The notes below the pieces were generated by a model. That model saw only the letters and a list, made by a program, of their open reading frames with translations, made no database searches and had not been told where the DNA came from. Shown here in pieces: positions 31,595 through 39,936 of a DNA stretch of 64,000 nucleotides (position 1 is its first letter; every line of letters begins with the position of its first letter). The stretch spans positions 1,488,001-1,552,000 of the forward strand of contig NC_015675.1 in the NCBI RefSeq assembly GCF_000176035.2, given 5' to 3'. The DNA is from Mesorhizobium opportunistum WSM2075. GTDB lineage: Bacteria; Pseudomonadota; Alphaproteobacteria; Rhizobiales; Rhizobiaceae. Made by a program: the position numbers and the translations under genes.

Positions 31595-32901
31595 CGAACG
31601 ATTTGGAAAGCACCGATGTCGTCATCGTCGGCGCCGGTTTCACCGGCCTGTCGGCAGCGCTCGAGCTGAAGAAGGCCGGCATCGATTTCCTGCTGCTGGA
31701 AGCACGCGACCGCGTCGGCGGCAGGGTCGAAGCTGTTGGTAACGGGCTTGGCGAACGGATCGACAGTGGCGGACAGTTTTTCTGCGAAGATATGCCGGAA
31801 GTGACGGCGCTGGCCGCGGCGCGCGGCAAGGTCTTCGTCGAAACCTATGTGAATGGCGATTTCATCAGCCATCCGTCGATGTCGATCGAAGAGGCCGAGC
31901 GAACCTACCATGGTGCGATGGCGATCCGCGAGCGCATGAACAGGATCGATCCCGACGATGCCTCGATTGCCGGACTGACCGTCGCCGACTGGCTTGCCCG
32001 CCAGCACGATCCGGCCGATGCCAGGGTGGCCTTCCGTTCGATGATCGAAGGCCTGTGGTGCCTGGCGCTGGACAAGGTGCCGCTCTGGCATCTGATCGAC
32101 AATGACCGGCGCATCACCAACGAGGTGCCGGAGCTGCAATATTTCCTGCGCGACACCATGCAATCGCTGGCCGACGATCTGGCGGGCGATCTGGGCGGCC
32201 GGGTGCGGCTCGGTGAACCGGTCACGCGCATCGAGCACGGCCCGCAAGGGGTTCGTATCGTCTCGGCCAGCGGCGCCATAGAGGCGCGACAAGTGCTGGT
32301 CGCGCTGCCGCCGGCGACAGCCGCAAAGCTCGACTTCGCGCCTGCCTTGCCGGCGGTCCTCAACAAGGCGCTTGGCGTGTGGGAAAGCGGTGCGGTGATC
32401 AAACTGCTCGTGCGCTATGCCAGGCCGTTCTGGCGTGATCGCGACTTGTGCGGCATGGTGATGTGGCGCGACCTGCCGGGACTGTTTGCCTGCGACGCCA
32501 GCAAGGATGTCGACCACGCCGCGCTCGTCGTGTTCATCGGCGGCCCGCTGGCGCTGCGCTGGCGTGATCTTGGCGAGGCGAGGCTGCGTGCGGAAGTGAC
32601 TGCCCGCCTGGAGGCAGCCCTCGGCCCGGATGCCGGCGCCGTCGTTGATTTCAGTTGGCGAGACTGGACACATGACCGCTGGAGCGGCGGCGCCTATAGC
32701 GATCTCGTCGTCGACGTGACGGCGAGGGACGCCGAGCGAACGATCCTTGCCGGCGCGCCGCCCGTGCATTTCGCCGCGTCGGAACTGTCGCCGTCATTTC
32801 CGGGCTATGTCGAGGGCGCGATCGTGGCGGGGCGCATCGCTGCCAGGAAGATCGCGGCCGCGCTTCAGTCCGACATCGCCACCAAGGCCTCGGGGTCGTA
32901 G
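31591..32901 (+). CDS. Flavin monoamine oxidase-family protein
   Basis: A 436-residue flavoprotein. The dinucleotide-binding start is DVVIVGAGFTGLSAALELKKAGIDFLLLEARDRVGGRVE, a substrate-domain segment KLLVRYARPFWRD lies in the middle, and the C-terminal FAD-binding end is FPGYVEGAIVAGRIAARKIA. It begins at a TTG that overlaps the stop of the binding-protein gene (TTGA), so the two are translationally coupled. Monoamine oxidase relatives oxidise amines to imines, giving aldehydes. Its 3' end overlaps the convergent potA-like gene by 37 bases. Confidence 0.82.
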   Translation: MTNDLESTDVVIVGAGFTGLSAALELKKAGIDFLLLEARDRVGGRVEAVGNGLGERIDSGGQFFCEDMPEVTALAAARGKVFVETYVNGDFISHPSMSIEEAERTYHGAMAIRERMNRIDPDDASIAGLTVADWLARQHDPADARVAFRSMIEGLWCLALDKVPLWHLIDNDRRITNEVPELQYFLRDTMQSLADDLAGDLGGRVRLGEPVTRIEHGPQGVRIVSASGAIEARQVLVALPPATAAKLDFAPALPAVLNKALGVWESGAVIKLLVRYARPFWRDRDLCGMVMWRDLPGLFACDASKDVDHAALVVFIGGPLALRWRDLGEARLRAEVTARLEAALGPDAGAVVDFSWRDWTHDRWSGGAYSDLVVDVTARDAERTILAGAPPVHFAASELSPSFPGYVEGAIVAGRIAARKIAAALQSDIATKASGS

Positions 32902-33962
32902 GCGAGGCGGATCGGGGTGCCGACCGGAATGTCGTCGGCACCGAAATCGTTGGTCTCGGTCACCGACAGCGGCTTTTCCAGGCCCGGTACCTCGACGATC
33001 AGATGGGTGATCTCGCCGAAATAGTGGCGCTCGACCACCTTGCCGGCGACCTCGAATTTCGCGGTTGCATTGTCCCACAGCACGCGCAGGCGCTCCGGCC
33101 TGATACCCAGAGTAGCGCCACCGCCATTGCGCACGAAAGCCTTCGGCTTGTCGGTCTTGACGCGGCCGAAGCCCAGCGTGTCGACGACCAGCGAGGCGCC
33201 GTTCTCCTCGACGATCTCGGCCTTGACGAAGTTCATGCCGCCGAGGAAGTCGGCGACCTGGCGGTTGACCGGCCGCTGATAGATTTCCTTCGGCGAAGCG
33301 ACCTGCGCGATCCTGCCGCCGAACATCACGGCAATGCGGTCGGACATGGCGAGCGCCTCATACTGGTCGTGGGTGACCAGCACGAAGGTGATGCCGACCG
33401 CCTGCTGCAGGCGCCGCAGTTCGACCTGCATCTGCTCGCGCAGTTTCTTGTCGAGCGCCGACAGCGGCTCGTCGAGCAAGAGCACCTTGGGTCGCATCAC
33501 CAGCGCGCGGGCGAGCGCCACGCGCTGCCGCTGGCCGCCGGAGAGTTCGGTCGCAAGCCGCTTGCCGAGCCCGGTCAGCGACACCTGCGCCAGCGCTTCC
33601 TCGACGCGGCGCTTCTCCTCGCCGCCTTGCAGCCTCAGCCGCTTCAGCCCGTAGGCGACGTTCTGCTCGACATTGAGATGCGGGAAGATCGCGTAGCTCT
33701 GGAACACCATGTTGGTCGGCCGGCGGTTGGCTGGGATGCCTTCCATCGGCTGGCCGCCGACCGCGATCGAACCGCTGGTCGGATTGTCGAAGCCGGCGAT
33801 CATGCGCAGCAGCGTGGTCTTGCCGCAGCCGGAAGGGCCGAGCAGCGAGAAGAACTCGCCTTCCCTGATGGTCAGCGAAGCATCGTCCAGCGCCTTGAAC
33901 GCTCCGTAGCTGCGGGTGACGTTGCGGATCTCGATCATGGATCGCTGCGCCTGCTCAGGCAT
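32865..33962 (-). CDS. PotA-like ABC transporter ATP-binding protein
   Basis: A 365-residue ATPase: Walker A GPSGCGKTT, Q-loop VFQSYAIFPHL, signature LSGGQRQRVALARAL, Walker B VLLLDEPLSALD and switch VTHDQYEA, then a TOBE-type C-terminal domain (LGIRPERLRVLW). This matches PotA and related spermidine/putrescine or Fe(III)-type importers. The gene is last in the potB-potC-potA order; its start overlaps the potC end by eight bases. It powers the two permeases, fed by the PotD-like proteins encoded nearby. Confidence 0.86.
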   Translation of the reverse strand: MPEQAQRSMIEIRNVTRSYGAFKALDDASLTIREGEFFSLLGPSGCGKTTLLRMIAGFDNPTSGSIAVGGQPMEGIPANRRPTNMVFQSYAIFPHLNVEQNVAYGLKRLRLQGGEEKRRVEEALAQVSLTGLGKRLATELSGGQRQRVALARALVMRPKVLLLDEPLSALDKKLREQMQVELRRLQQAVGITFVLVTHDQYEALAMSDRIAVMFGGRIAQVASPKEIYQRPVNRQVADFLGGMNFVKAEIVEENGASLVVDTLGFGRVKTDKPKAFVRNGGGATLGIRPERLRVLWDNATAKFEVAGKVVERHYFGEITHLIVEVPGLEKPLSVTETNDFGADDIPVGTPIRLAYDPEALVAMSD

Positions 33963-34779
33963 AGAGGCCTCCCTCGTTCTGGGTGCGTCTGGCCGCTCGG
34001 CGACGCAGGATTTCGGCGATTGTCATCAGCAGGAAGGAGGCAACCAGTAGCAGCGTCCCAAGTGCCAGCACGCCCGGCAGCTTCGCCGCGAAGCGCAACT
34101 GACCCCAGATGTAGATCGGCAGCGTCGCCTCGGTGCCGGTCAGGAAGAAGGCGATGATGAACTCGTCGAGCGAGATGGTGAAGCAGACCAGCAGGCTGGA
34201 GATGATGGCCGGCGCCACCATCGGCAGCGTCACCCGACGGAAGGTGCCGAAGGCGCTTTCGCCGAGATCGGCGGAGGCTTCCTCCAGGCTGCGGTCGAAA
34301 CCTTCGAAGCCGGAGGTCAGCACCGTCATCGAATAGGGAATGCAGATCAGCACGTGGCCGAGCACGACGGTGAACAGCGAGAGGCTCAAACCCAGCTGCA
34401 GCATCACCAGCAGCATCGAGATGGCGACGATCACTTCGGGCAGCACCAGCGGCGCCATGATCAGGCCGTTGATGGTGCGGCGGCCGGGATAGCGGTAGCG
34501 GGTGATCGAGCGGGCGGCGAGAATGCCGAGCACCGTGGCGAGAACCGAGGCGCAGACGCCGACCTTCAGGCTGTTCCAGGCGGCGTCGAGCAGGGCCGGG
34601 GTGTTGGGCAGGTCCTCATACCATTTGAGCGTAAAGCCGGAGAGCGGAAACTTCGGCGTCGCTGCCGTGTTGATCGAGAAGATCGGCAGGAAGATCACGG
34701 GCAGATAGAGGAAGACGACATAGAGGAAGGCATAGGCGGACAGCCAGCCGCTGGACAGGAAGCGCCGCACCGCCGTCAT
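33955..34779 (-). CDS. PotC-like ABC transporter permease
   Basis: A 274-residue inner-membrane protein with six hydrophobic segments. The EAA loop that docks the ATPase is EASADLGESAFGTFRRVTLP, and FTISLDEFIIAFFLTGTEATLPIYIWGQLRF is a typical PotC C-terminal segment. It starts at 34779 with an ATGA overlap to the end of potB. The much longer ORF in the same frame reaching 35940 is a shadow of potB. Confidence 0.86.
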   Translation of the reverse strand: MTAVRRFLSSGWLSAYAFLYVVFLYLPVIFLPIFSINTAATPKFPLSGFTLKWYEDLPNTPALLDAAWNSLKVGVCASVLATVLGILAARSITRYRYPGRRTINGLIMAPLVLPEVIVAISMLLVMLQLGLSLSLFTVVLGHVLICIPYSMTVLTSGFEGFDRSLEEASADLGESAFGTFRRVTLPMVAPAIISSLLVCFTISLDEFIIAFFLTGTEATLPIYIWGQLRFAAKLPGVLALGTLLLVASFLLMTIAEILRRRAARRTQNEGGLYA

Positions 34780-35693
34780 CGCGCCAGCCTCTGCAGCGCG
34801 CGAATGACCAGCACCGTGGCCCCGGCCATCAGCGTCACGATCACCATGGTAGTGACGGAAAGGGCGGCGCCCAGCGGCCAGTTGGAAGCCTTGCCGAACT
34901 GCGCCTGGATGGCGTTGGCGATCATGACGCCGTCCTTGCCGCCGACGAGCTTGGGCGTGACGTAGTCGCCGACGGTCGGGATCATGACGATCAGCGCCGC
35001 CGAGATGACGCCCGGCGCCGACAGCGGCAAGGTCACGCGCAGGAACGAACGCAGCGGCCCGTCGCCAAGGTCGGTTGCCGCCTCGACCAGCGTGCGGTCG
35101 ACCTTTTCCAGCGAGACGAAGATCGGCAGGATGGCGAAGGCCGCCCAGGCATGGGTCAGCGTGATGATGACGGCGCTCGAATTGTAGAGCAGCGCGGTCG
35201 ACGGCTCGTCGATGATGCCGAGGCCCATCAGGCCGGAATTCAAAACGCCGTTGTAGCCGAGGATGACCTTCCACGACATCACGCGCAGGAGAGAGCTGGT
35301 CCAGAACGGGATGGTGATCAGGAACAGCCAGAGGCTCTTGTGACGGCCGCCATGGAAGGAAATGAAATAGGCGATCGGGTAGGCCAGGACGACGGTGAAC
35401 AGGCTGACCGTCAGCGAGATGTAGAGCGAGCGCCACAACAGATCGCGATAGATCGGCTCGGTCAGCGCGACGCGGTAGTTCTCCAGCGTGAAGGTGCGGT
35501 CGATGGTCAGATAGTGCTGCGTCCAGAAGGAGTGGGCGATGACCACCAGGATCGGCAGGACCAGCAGGATGAGCGCGTAGAGAAAGGTCGGGCTGATCAG
35601 CGCAAAGCCCTGTACGGGTTCGGATTGCAGAAGGGCATTTCGTCTGGCCCGCGTCATGCGCAACGGGGGCGACCCTTCCGCGGCCGCCGTCAT
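34776..35693 (-). CDS. PotB-like ABC transporter permease
   Basis: A 305-residue membrane protein with the EAA loop EAATDLGDGPLRSFLRVTLP and PTVGDYVTPKLVGGKDGVMIANAIQAQF, typical of PotB. The start at 35693 (MTAAAEGSPPLR) is chosen because GGAG lies seven bases upstream and the normal length results. The open frame extends another 68 codons upstream to 35897, but there it runs through a DNA tandem repeat (SPALR/SLAPR units) unlike any transporter. Transcription probably starts near the 35987-36002 operator, leaving a long leader that includes the repeats. Confidence 0.82.
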   Translation of the reverse strand: MTAAAEGSPPLRMTRARRNALLQSEPVQGFALISPTFLYALILLVLPILVVIAHSFWTQHYLTIDRTFTLENYRVALTEPIYRDLLWRSLYISLTVSLFTVVLAYPIAYFISFHGGRHKSLWLFLITIPFWTSSLLRVMSWKVILGYNGVLNSGLMGLGIIDEPSTALLYNSSAVIITLTHAWAAFAILPIFVSLEKVDRTLVEAATDLGDGPLRSFLRVTLPLSAPGVISAALIVMIPTVGDYVTPKLVGGKDGVMIANAIQAQFGKASNWPLGAALSVTTMVIVTLMAGATVLVIRALQRLAR

Positions 35694-35695
35694 TG

Positions 35696-35782
35696 CCAGA
35701 CTCCGGGGGCCAGACTCCCGGGGGGCCAGACTCCGGGGGGCCAGACTCCGGAGGGCAGGACTCCGGAGGGCAGGACTCCGGG
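35696..35782. repeat. Six-unit tandem repeat (14-16 bp) in the potB leader
   Basis: Six imperfect copies of CCAGACTCCGGGGGG (last two CAGGACTCCGGAGGG) run head to tail. On the minus strand each unit carries GGAGTCTGG or GGAGTCCTG, so each has a Shine-Dalgarno-like GGAG; the unit nearest the gene supplies the potB ribosome site. Unit number could change by slippage and alter the leader. Confidence 0.75.
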
Positions 35783-35865
35783 TGTGATCTCGGTTGCTGG
35801 CCTGGACTGTCCCGCCATGCGGCATCCCATTGTGCTGGCGCCGGCTGTGTTCCCATTTTGGTTTT

Positions 35866-35915
35866 GGAACGCGATCGGACGCAAAACCGGTGACCACTTT
35901 TGCTGATCGCGTTCC
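35866..35915. repeat. Short inverted repeat, rhizobial intergenic type
   Basis: GGAACGCGATC (35866-35876) and GATCGCGTTCC (35905-35915) are perfectly complementary around a loop containing AAAACCGGTGACCACTTTTGC. The loop resembles an AAAACCGGT...CACTTTTGC repeat I know as widespread in Rhizobiales intergenic DNA. It lies in the potB leader near the operator. Confidence 0.55.
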
Positions 35916-35986
35916 TAGCTTGCCGGCTTTCTTTCATCATGCGCGCATCCGCCGATTGAAATCAAGCGCTATTTCTGAGATATTGA

Positions 35987-36002
35987 TTGAATGGACATTC
36001 AA
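35987..36002. promoter_or_regulatory. Putative BetI-like operator, site 2
   Basis: TTGAATGGACATTCAA is a near-perfect palindrome with TTGAATG/CATTCAA arms, placed between the divergent potBCA operon and the aminotransferase gene. It shares TTGAA-N6-TTCAA with sites at 27696 and 38927. Binding by the TetR protein at 28591 is inferred. Confidence 0.65.
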
Positions 36003-36088
36003 AATAAGGTGAAGAAAGCCGCCATTTCCGGCATTTGCCGCCGAATTTTAAGTCCGAGAAAAGATTGACAGGCGGTATGGAGGCGACA

Positions 36089-37507
36089 ATGGCGGCGGTG
36101 AGAGACCTGAAGGCGACTGAAATGGCAGCGCATGGCGGCGATGATGCGATCGAACTGGGCAAGCGCCACCTTATCCAGCCCTGGCCGTATGCCGGTTCCG
36201 TCGGTGCCGAAGCGCGCGCGCTGATCGGCGAGGGCGACGGGATCTACATTACCGACAACACTGGCAAGCGGCTGATCGATGGGCCTGCCGGCATGTGGTG
36301 CGTCAATGTCGGCCACCGCCGCGAGGAGCTGGCCCGAGTGATGTACGACCAGGCGATGGCGCTGTCCTACAACACGCCGTGGTACACGATGAACGCGCCG
36401 TCGGCGGAACTTGCCATGCGCATTGCCGGCCATGCACCCGGCGATCTCAGCCATGTCTTCTACACCACCGGCGGCTCTTCGGCCGTCGAGACGGCGCTGC
36501 GCTTCATGCAGTTCTGCAACAATGTGCGCGGCCGGCCGGAAAAGAAGCTCATCCTGAGCCGGGGCGGGGCCTATCACGGCTCAACCTATCTGTCGGCCTC
36601 GCTCAACGGCCGCCCGCGCGACCGCGACTGGATGGATGGCGCCGACGAACTGGTGATCAAGCTGTCGTCGCCAGATCCGTTCCGTCGCCCGCACGGCATG
36701 AGCCTTGCCGCCTTCACCGATTTCCTGGTCGACCAGTTCCGCGACACCATCGCCCGCGTCGGCGCCGACAAGATCGGCGCTTTCGTCGGCGAGCCGGTGC
36801 AGGCCTCCGGCGGCGTCGTCGTGCCGCCCGACGGCTATCTCAAGCGCATCCGCGAGATCTGCCGCGACAACGACATCCTCTATGTCTCCGACGAGGTGGT
36901 GACGGGCTTCGGCCGGCTTGGCCATATCTTTGCCTCGGGCGACGTGTTCGGCATCGATCCCGACATGATCACCTTCGCCAAGGGCGTCACCTCGGGATAT
37001 TTCCCGCTCGGCGGCGTCATCATTTCGGAGCGGCTGCTGGAGGAACTGCGCCGTTCGAACCATCCCGACGCCTTGTTCGGCCATGGCTTGACTTACACCA
37101 GCCATCCCGTCGGCTGCGCCGTGGCGCTGAAAAACCTCGACCTGCTGGAACAGGGCGTGCTTGCGCACACGCAGGCGGTCGCGCCCTATTTCCAGGCCCA
37201 ACTGAAGACGCTGGAAGAACTGCCGCTGGTCGGCGAGGTTCGTGGCGTCGGGCTGATGGGCTGCGTCGAATGCGTCGCCGACCGCGAAAGCAAGGACCCG
37301 CTGCAGCTCGACAAGGATGTCGGCAAACGCATCGACGCGCACTGCCACGAGCTCGGCCTCCTGGTGCGGCCGCTGATCAACATGTGCGTGATGTCGCCGC
37401 CGCTGATCATTTCGCGAGAGCAGATCGACGACATGGTCGGCATCCTGCGCGAAGGCATTTCGCGCACCATGGATGATCTCAGGAAAGAGGGCGTGTGGCG
37501 GGGGTGA
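36089..37507 (+). CDS. Class III (omega) aminotransferase, PLP-dependent
   Basis: 472 residues from ATG 36089, which has GGAGG five bases upstream; in-frame TTG 36035 and ATG 36077 lie earlier with weaker sites. Landmarks are the PLP phosphate loop TTGGSSAVETALRF, the AYHGSTYLSAS segment, GAFVGEPVQASGGVVVPP, LYVSDEVVTGFGRLG (cofactor Asp) and the Schiff-base Lys298 in ITFAKGVTSGYFPLGG. It should transfer an amino group from an amine or beta/omega-amino acid to pyruvate or a keto acid. It is divergent from the potBCA operon with a shared operator. Confidence 0.85.
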   Translation: MAAVRDLKATEMAAHGGDDAIELGKRHLIQPWPYAGSVGAEARALIGEGDGIYITDNTGKRLIDGPAGMWCVNVGHRREELARVMYDQAMALSYNTPWYTMNAPSAELAMRIAGHAPGDLSHVFYTTGGSSAVETALRFMQFCNNVRGRPEKKLILSRGGAYHGSTYLSASLNGRPRDRDWMDGADELVIKLSSPDPFRRPHGMSLAAFTDFLVDQFRDTIARVGADKIGAFVGEPVQASGGVVVPPDGYLKRIREICRDNDILYVSDEVVTGFGRLGHIFASGDVFGIDPDMITFAKGVTSGYFPLGGVIISERLLEELRRSNHPDALFGHGLTYTSHPVGCAVALKNLDLLEQGVLAHTQAVAPYFQAQLKTLEELPLVGEVRGVGLMGCVECVADRESKDPLQLDKDVGKRIDAHCHELGLLVRPLINMCVMSPPLIISREQIDDMVGILREGISRTMDDLRKEGVWRG

Positions 37508-37510
37508 GGC

Positions 37511-37680
37511 TTCTCCCTTCTCCCCGTTTCACGGGACGAGGGTGCCGGCAGGCGGATGAGAGGCGGCGCCAGCGTTGGCGATTGTTCGCATTCGCATCTC
37601 GTTGCCTGCCCGATGCAATTCCGCAAGGCTGCCCTTCACCTGCCTGCCGGCATCCCCTTCCCGTAGACCGGGCGAGAGGG
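37511..37680. repeat. RIME-like palindromic repeat between convergent genes
   Basis: This fills the gap between the convergent aminotransferase and Rieske genes. The left arm has CTTCTCCCCGTTTCACGGG and GGGTGCCGGCAGGCGGATGA; the right arm has CACCTGCCTGCCGGCATCCCC and TTCCCGTAGACCGGG. The arms mirror each other imperfectly. Such elements are common between convergent rhizobial genes and may act as terminators. Confidence 0.6.
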
Positions 37681-37703
37681 ACGCTCGCTTCGCGGTCAGC
37701 ATC

Positions 37704-38906
37704 TTACGACCGCGACCTGAGCGCGTCGTTCAAGTTCCACATGTCCTTCTCCTCCGGCGCTGTCTCTAGGCCCAGCACCGGCAGCATCTTGCGCAGGTGG
37801 TCGTGATGGGTGCGCACGCCATATTCGAGGTCGGAGAGGTAAAAACCCTCGAAGGCTTCGGACAGCATGGATTCGTTCGACCACACCGACAACTGCACGT
37901 CTTCCGACATCGTGTCGCGGTCGATGCGGAAGGAGAGGTAGCGGGCGGCGGCCTGCTCGCGGCTCTCGTCGCGGTAGCGGTATATGGCGCCGCGCAGCAG
38001 CGTCTGCCCGGTCGACAGCGGAAACTCCTGGTAGAACTGCACCGATTCCGGCATCACCGAAATGACCGCATTGGGGAAGATGCCGTAATAGACCCAGGCC
38101 TTCTTCAGATAGTCCGGCAGATGCGTGGGCTCGGGCGCGATCTTGACGTAGTTCCGCACGCTCCAGCGGCGGCCCGCATGCGGGTTGTAGGTGGCGAAGG
38201 AGCGCGACACGCCGTTGATGAACGGCTCGTCGAAATAGGTCGCGCCATAAAGATCCTGCAAGGCAGGATGGGCCATGGCGACATGATAGCCTTCATTGTC
38301 GACATCGCGCACCGACTTCCAGTTGACCGGCGTCTTCTGGGTCCAGATGCCCCAGGAGGGCACCATGTCGGCGGCCTTGTAGTGCGCGAATTCGGGCTCG
38401 ATCGGCTTCATCAGTTCGGCGACTGAAGGCTGCGGCCCGCCATTGCGGAAACGGATGAAGATGAAACCCATCCAGATTTCGAGATCGAGCTGCATCAGTC
38501 CGAACTCGGTCTTGTCGAGATCGGGGAAAGATCGCGGGCGCGCGGCGCCGCGCAGCGTGCCGTCGAGATTGTAGACCCAGCCATGGAACGGGCACACCAG
38601 CGCGTTCTTGCAATTGCCCTGGCTGTCGGCGACGACGCGGCTGCCGCGATGGCGGCACATGTTGTTGAAGCCGCGCACCACGCCATCCTTGCCGCGCACG
38701 ATCAAGGCACGCTCGCCGACCACGTCCATGGTCAGATAGTCGCCGGCGTCGGGTACGTCGGAGACATGTCCGACGATCTGCCAGTGGTTGCGAAAGACAT
38801 GCTCCTTCTCAAGCTCGAGAAGGGCATCGGAATGGTAACTCCAGCCCGGTAGCCCCCGCCGGTCCCAATCGTTGGGGATCGCCACGTCACGGAGGTGCGG
38901 GTTCAT
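37704..38906 (-). CDS. Rieske non-heme iron oxygenase, alpha subunit
   Basis: A 400-residue ring-hydroxylating-type oxygenase. The Rieske [2Fe-2S] ligands are Cys84/His86 (MCRHRGSR) and Cys105/His108 (CPFHGW). The mononuclear iron site is EGYHVAMAHP with His208 and His213. The bridging residue before it is Glu205, where aromatic dioxygenases usually have Asp; a Glu here is known from quaternary-amine oxygenases such as carnitine monooxygenase. That favours an N-methyl or trimethylamine-type substrate over an aromatic one. No reductase gene is nearby. The start at 38906 follows an operator palindrome at 38927-38942. Confidence 0.85.
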   Translation of the reverse strand: MNPHLRDVAIPNDWDRRGLPGWSYHSDALLELEKEHVFRNHWQIVGHVSDVPDAGDYLTMDVVGERALIVRGKDGVVRGFNNMCRHRGSRVVADSQGNCKNALVCPFHGWVYNLDGTLRGAARPRSFPDLDKTEFGLMQLDLEIWMGFIFIRFRNGGPQPSVAELMKPIEPEFAHYKAADMVPSWGIWTQKTPVNWKSVRDVDNEGYHVAMAHPALQDLYGATYFDEPFINGVSRSFATYNPHAGRRWSVRNYVKIAPEPTHLPDYLKKAWVYYGIFPNAVISVMPESVQFYQEFPLSTGQTLLRGAIYRYRDESREQAAARYLSFRIDRDTMSEDVQLSVWSNESMLSEAFEGFYLSDLEYGVRTHHDHLRKMLPVLGLETAPEEKDMWNLNDALRSRS

Positions 38907-38926
38907 AAAAAGTCTCTTCTTTTTTG

Positions 38927-38942
38927 TTGAATAATCATTCAA
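38927..38942. promoter_or_regulatory. Putative BetI-like operator, site 3
   Basis: TTGAATAATCATTCAA matches TTGAA-N6-TTCAA and sits 20 bases upstream of the Rieske oxygenase start, where repressor binding would block the promoter. Confidence 0.65.
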
Positions 38943-39405
38943 TAAAAGCATATTTTGCATTGAAATGCAATGGCTTGTGAAAACAATCGTGATTTCTTGA
39001 TGAAATTCGAGCGCCGTTCCCGGTTGATTCTGGCTGGGCTGTCGGCCGGGAAAATCCCGGAGAATCCGGGTGTTAGTCAAGGTTTCCAAGGTGCCGTCCC
39101 TGCTCGATTCCGCATGGCGTGCCGATGGACGGACAAGGCTTGTTGCGAGGGATCAAAATGGCCTCGGCGCTCGCCGGCTCTGTCCGCGCCGCAGCGGCGC
39201 ACTGGAACGGATCGGGTCCGAAACCGGCGGCGCGAACCTTTGTCCGACGAGCGTGCGGGCTGCGTTGTGACCGTTTTTGCCCGATTTTGCCCGGAACCAT
39301 GTTTCGTTTCGGTTACATTGGCAGGCTCGCGTCACCTTTGCGCCGTTACAAAGTGCGGCTAGGTTCGTTTCATCACTAAAAAGAAACTCAGCGAAGGGGA
39401 AGGCA
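38943..39405. other. 463-base intergenic region without a recognised gene
   Basis: The gap lies between the divergent Rieske gene and the small exported protein gene. Short ORFs on both strands have no family features or good ribosome sites. AAAGCATATTTTGCATTGAAATGCAATGGC near the left holds small mirrored pieces (TTGCATTGAAATGCAA). It probably contains the promoters of both genes. I saw no hairpin terminator or EcfG-type promoter in it. Confidence 0.5.
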
Positions 39406-39816
39406 ATGTATGCGAAAGTTGAGACCATCAGCAGCGACCACCGCCTTGAGGCTCCACAGCGCGCTGACCGCCGCCCGAAACTGGCGTTACGCCAACGCGC
39501 CAGCGACCACCCGATGGCCATGTTCATGGGGCTGGCTGCTTGCGCCTTCCTCGGCATGGCGCTTACGCCGACGGTCGGGCCGGCCTTCGCTTCGCTGAAC
39601 CCGCCGGCCAACGCCATCGATGGCGCGCCGACAACCATCAAGACCGCGCGTCTGCCGATGCGCGCAATCGACTTCGCCTGCAAGGGCCAGTCCTGGGGCG
39701 CCGAGAGCGTGGATTGCCTGCGCGCCATTGCCCAGCAGTCCGGTACGCACAAGGCCCGCGCCATCCGCATGATCGCCAACGCCGCACCCTTGACCGACAC
39801 GCCGAACGTTTTCTGA
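39406..39816 (+). CDS. Hypothetical protein with one membrane/export segment
   Basis: A 136-residue protein: a basic N-terminus of about 35 residues, a hydrophobic stretch HPMAMFMGLAACAFLGMALTPTVGPAFA that could be a late signal peptide or anchor, then a small domain with two Cys (DFACKGQSWGAESVDCLRAIAQQSG). GAAGGGGAAGGCA precedes the ATG. The paired Cys suggest a disulfide in the periplasm. No family recognised; it is followed by a hairpin terminator. Confidence 0.65.
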   Translation: MYAKVETISSDHRLEAPQRADRRPKLALRQRASDHPMAMFMGLAACAFLGMALTPTVGPAFASLNPPANAIDGAPTTIKTARLPMRAIDFACKGQSWGAESVDCLRAIAQQSGTHKARAIRMIANAAPLTDTPNVF

Positions 39817-39899
39817 TTTCCGTCGAGGCACAATCCCGAACCGGTTCCCTCTCGGGATCGTGTCCTGACCTCCCCGAGCGCTCCTCCAGCGCTCCATTC

Positions 39900-39936
39900 G
39901 GCTCCCGCGGCGCAATCCGCCGGGGGCCTCTTTTTT
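39900..39936 (+). terminator. Rho-independent terminator
   Basis: GGCTCCCGCGG-cgcaat-CCGCCGGGGGCC followed by TCTTTTTT. It ends the exported-protein transcript just before the convergent kinase gene. Confidence 0.75.

Noticed and set aside
33955..35940. 661-codon minus-strand ORF suggesting a fused double permease
   Set aside because: Only its last 274 codons are the PotC-like permease; the rest is an out-of-frame reading of potB with Arg/His-rich sequence.
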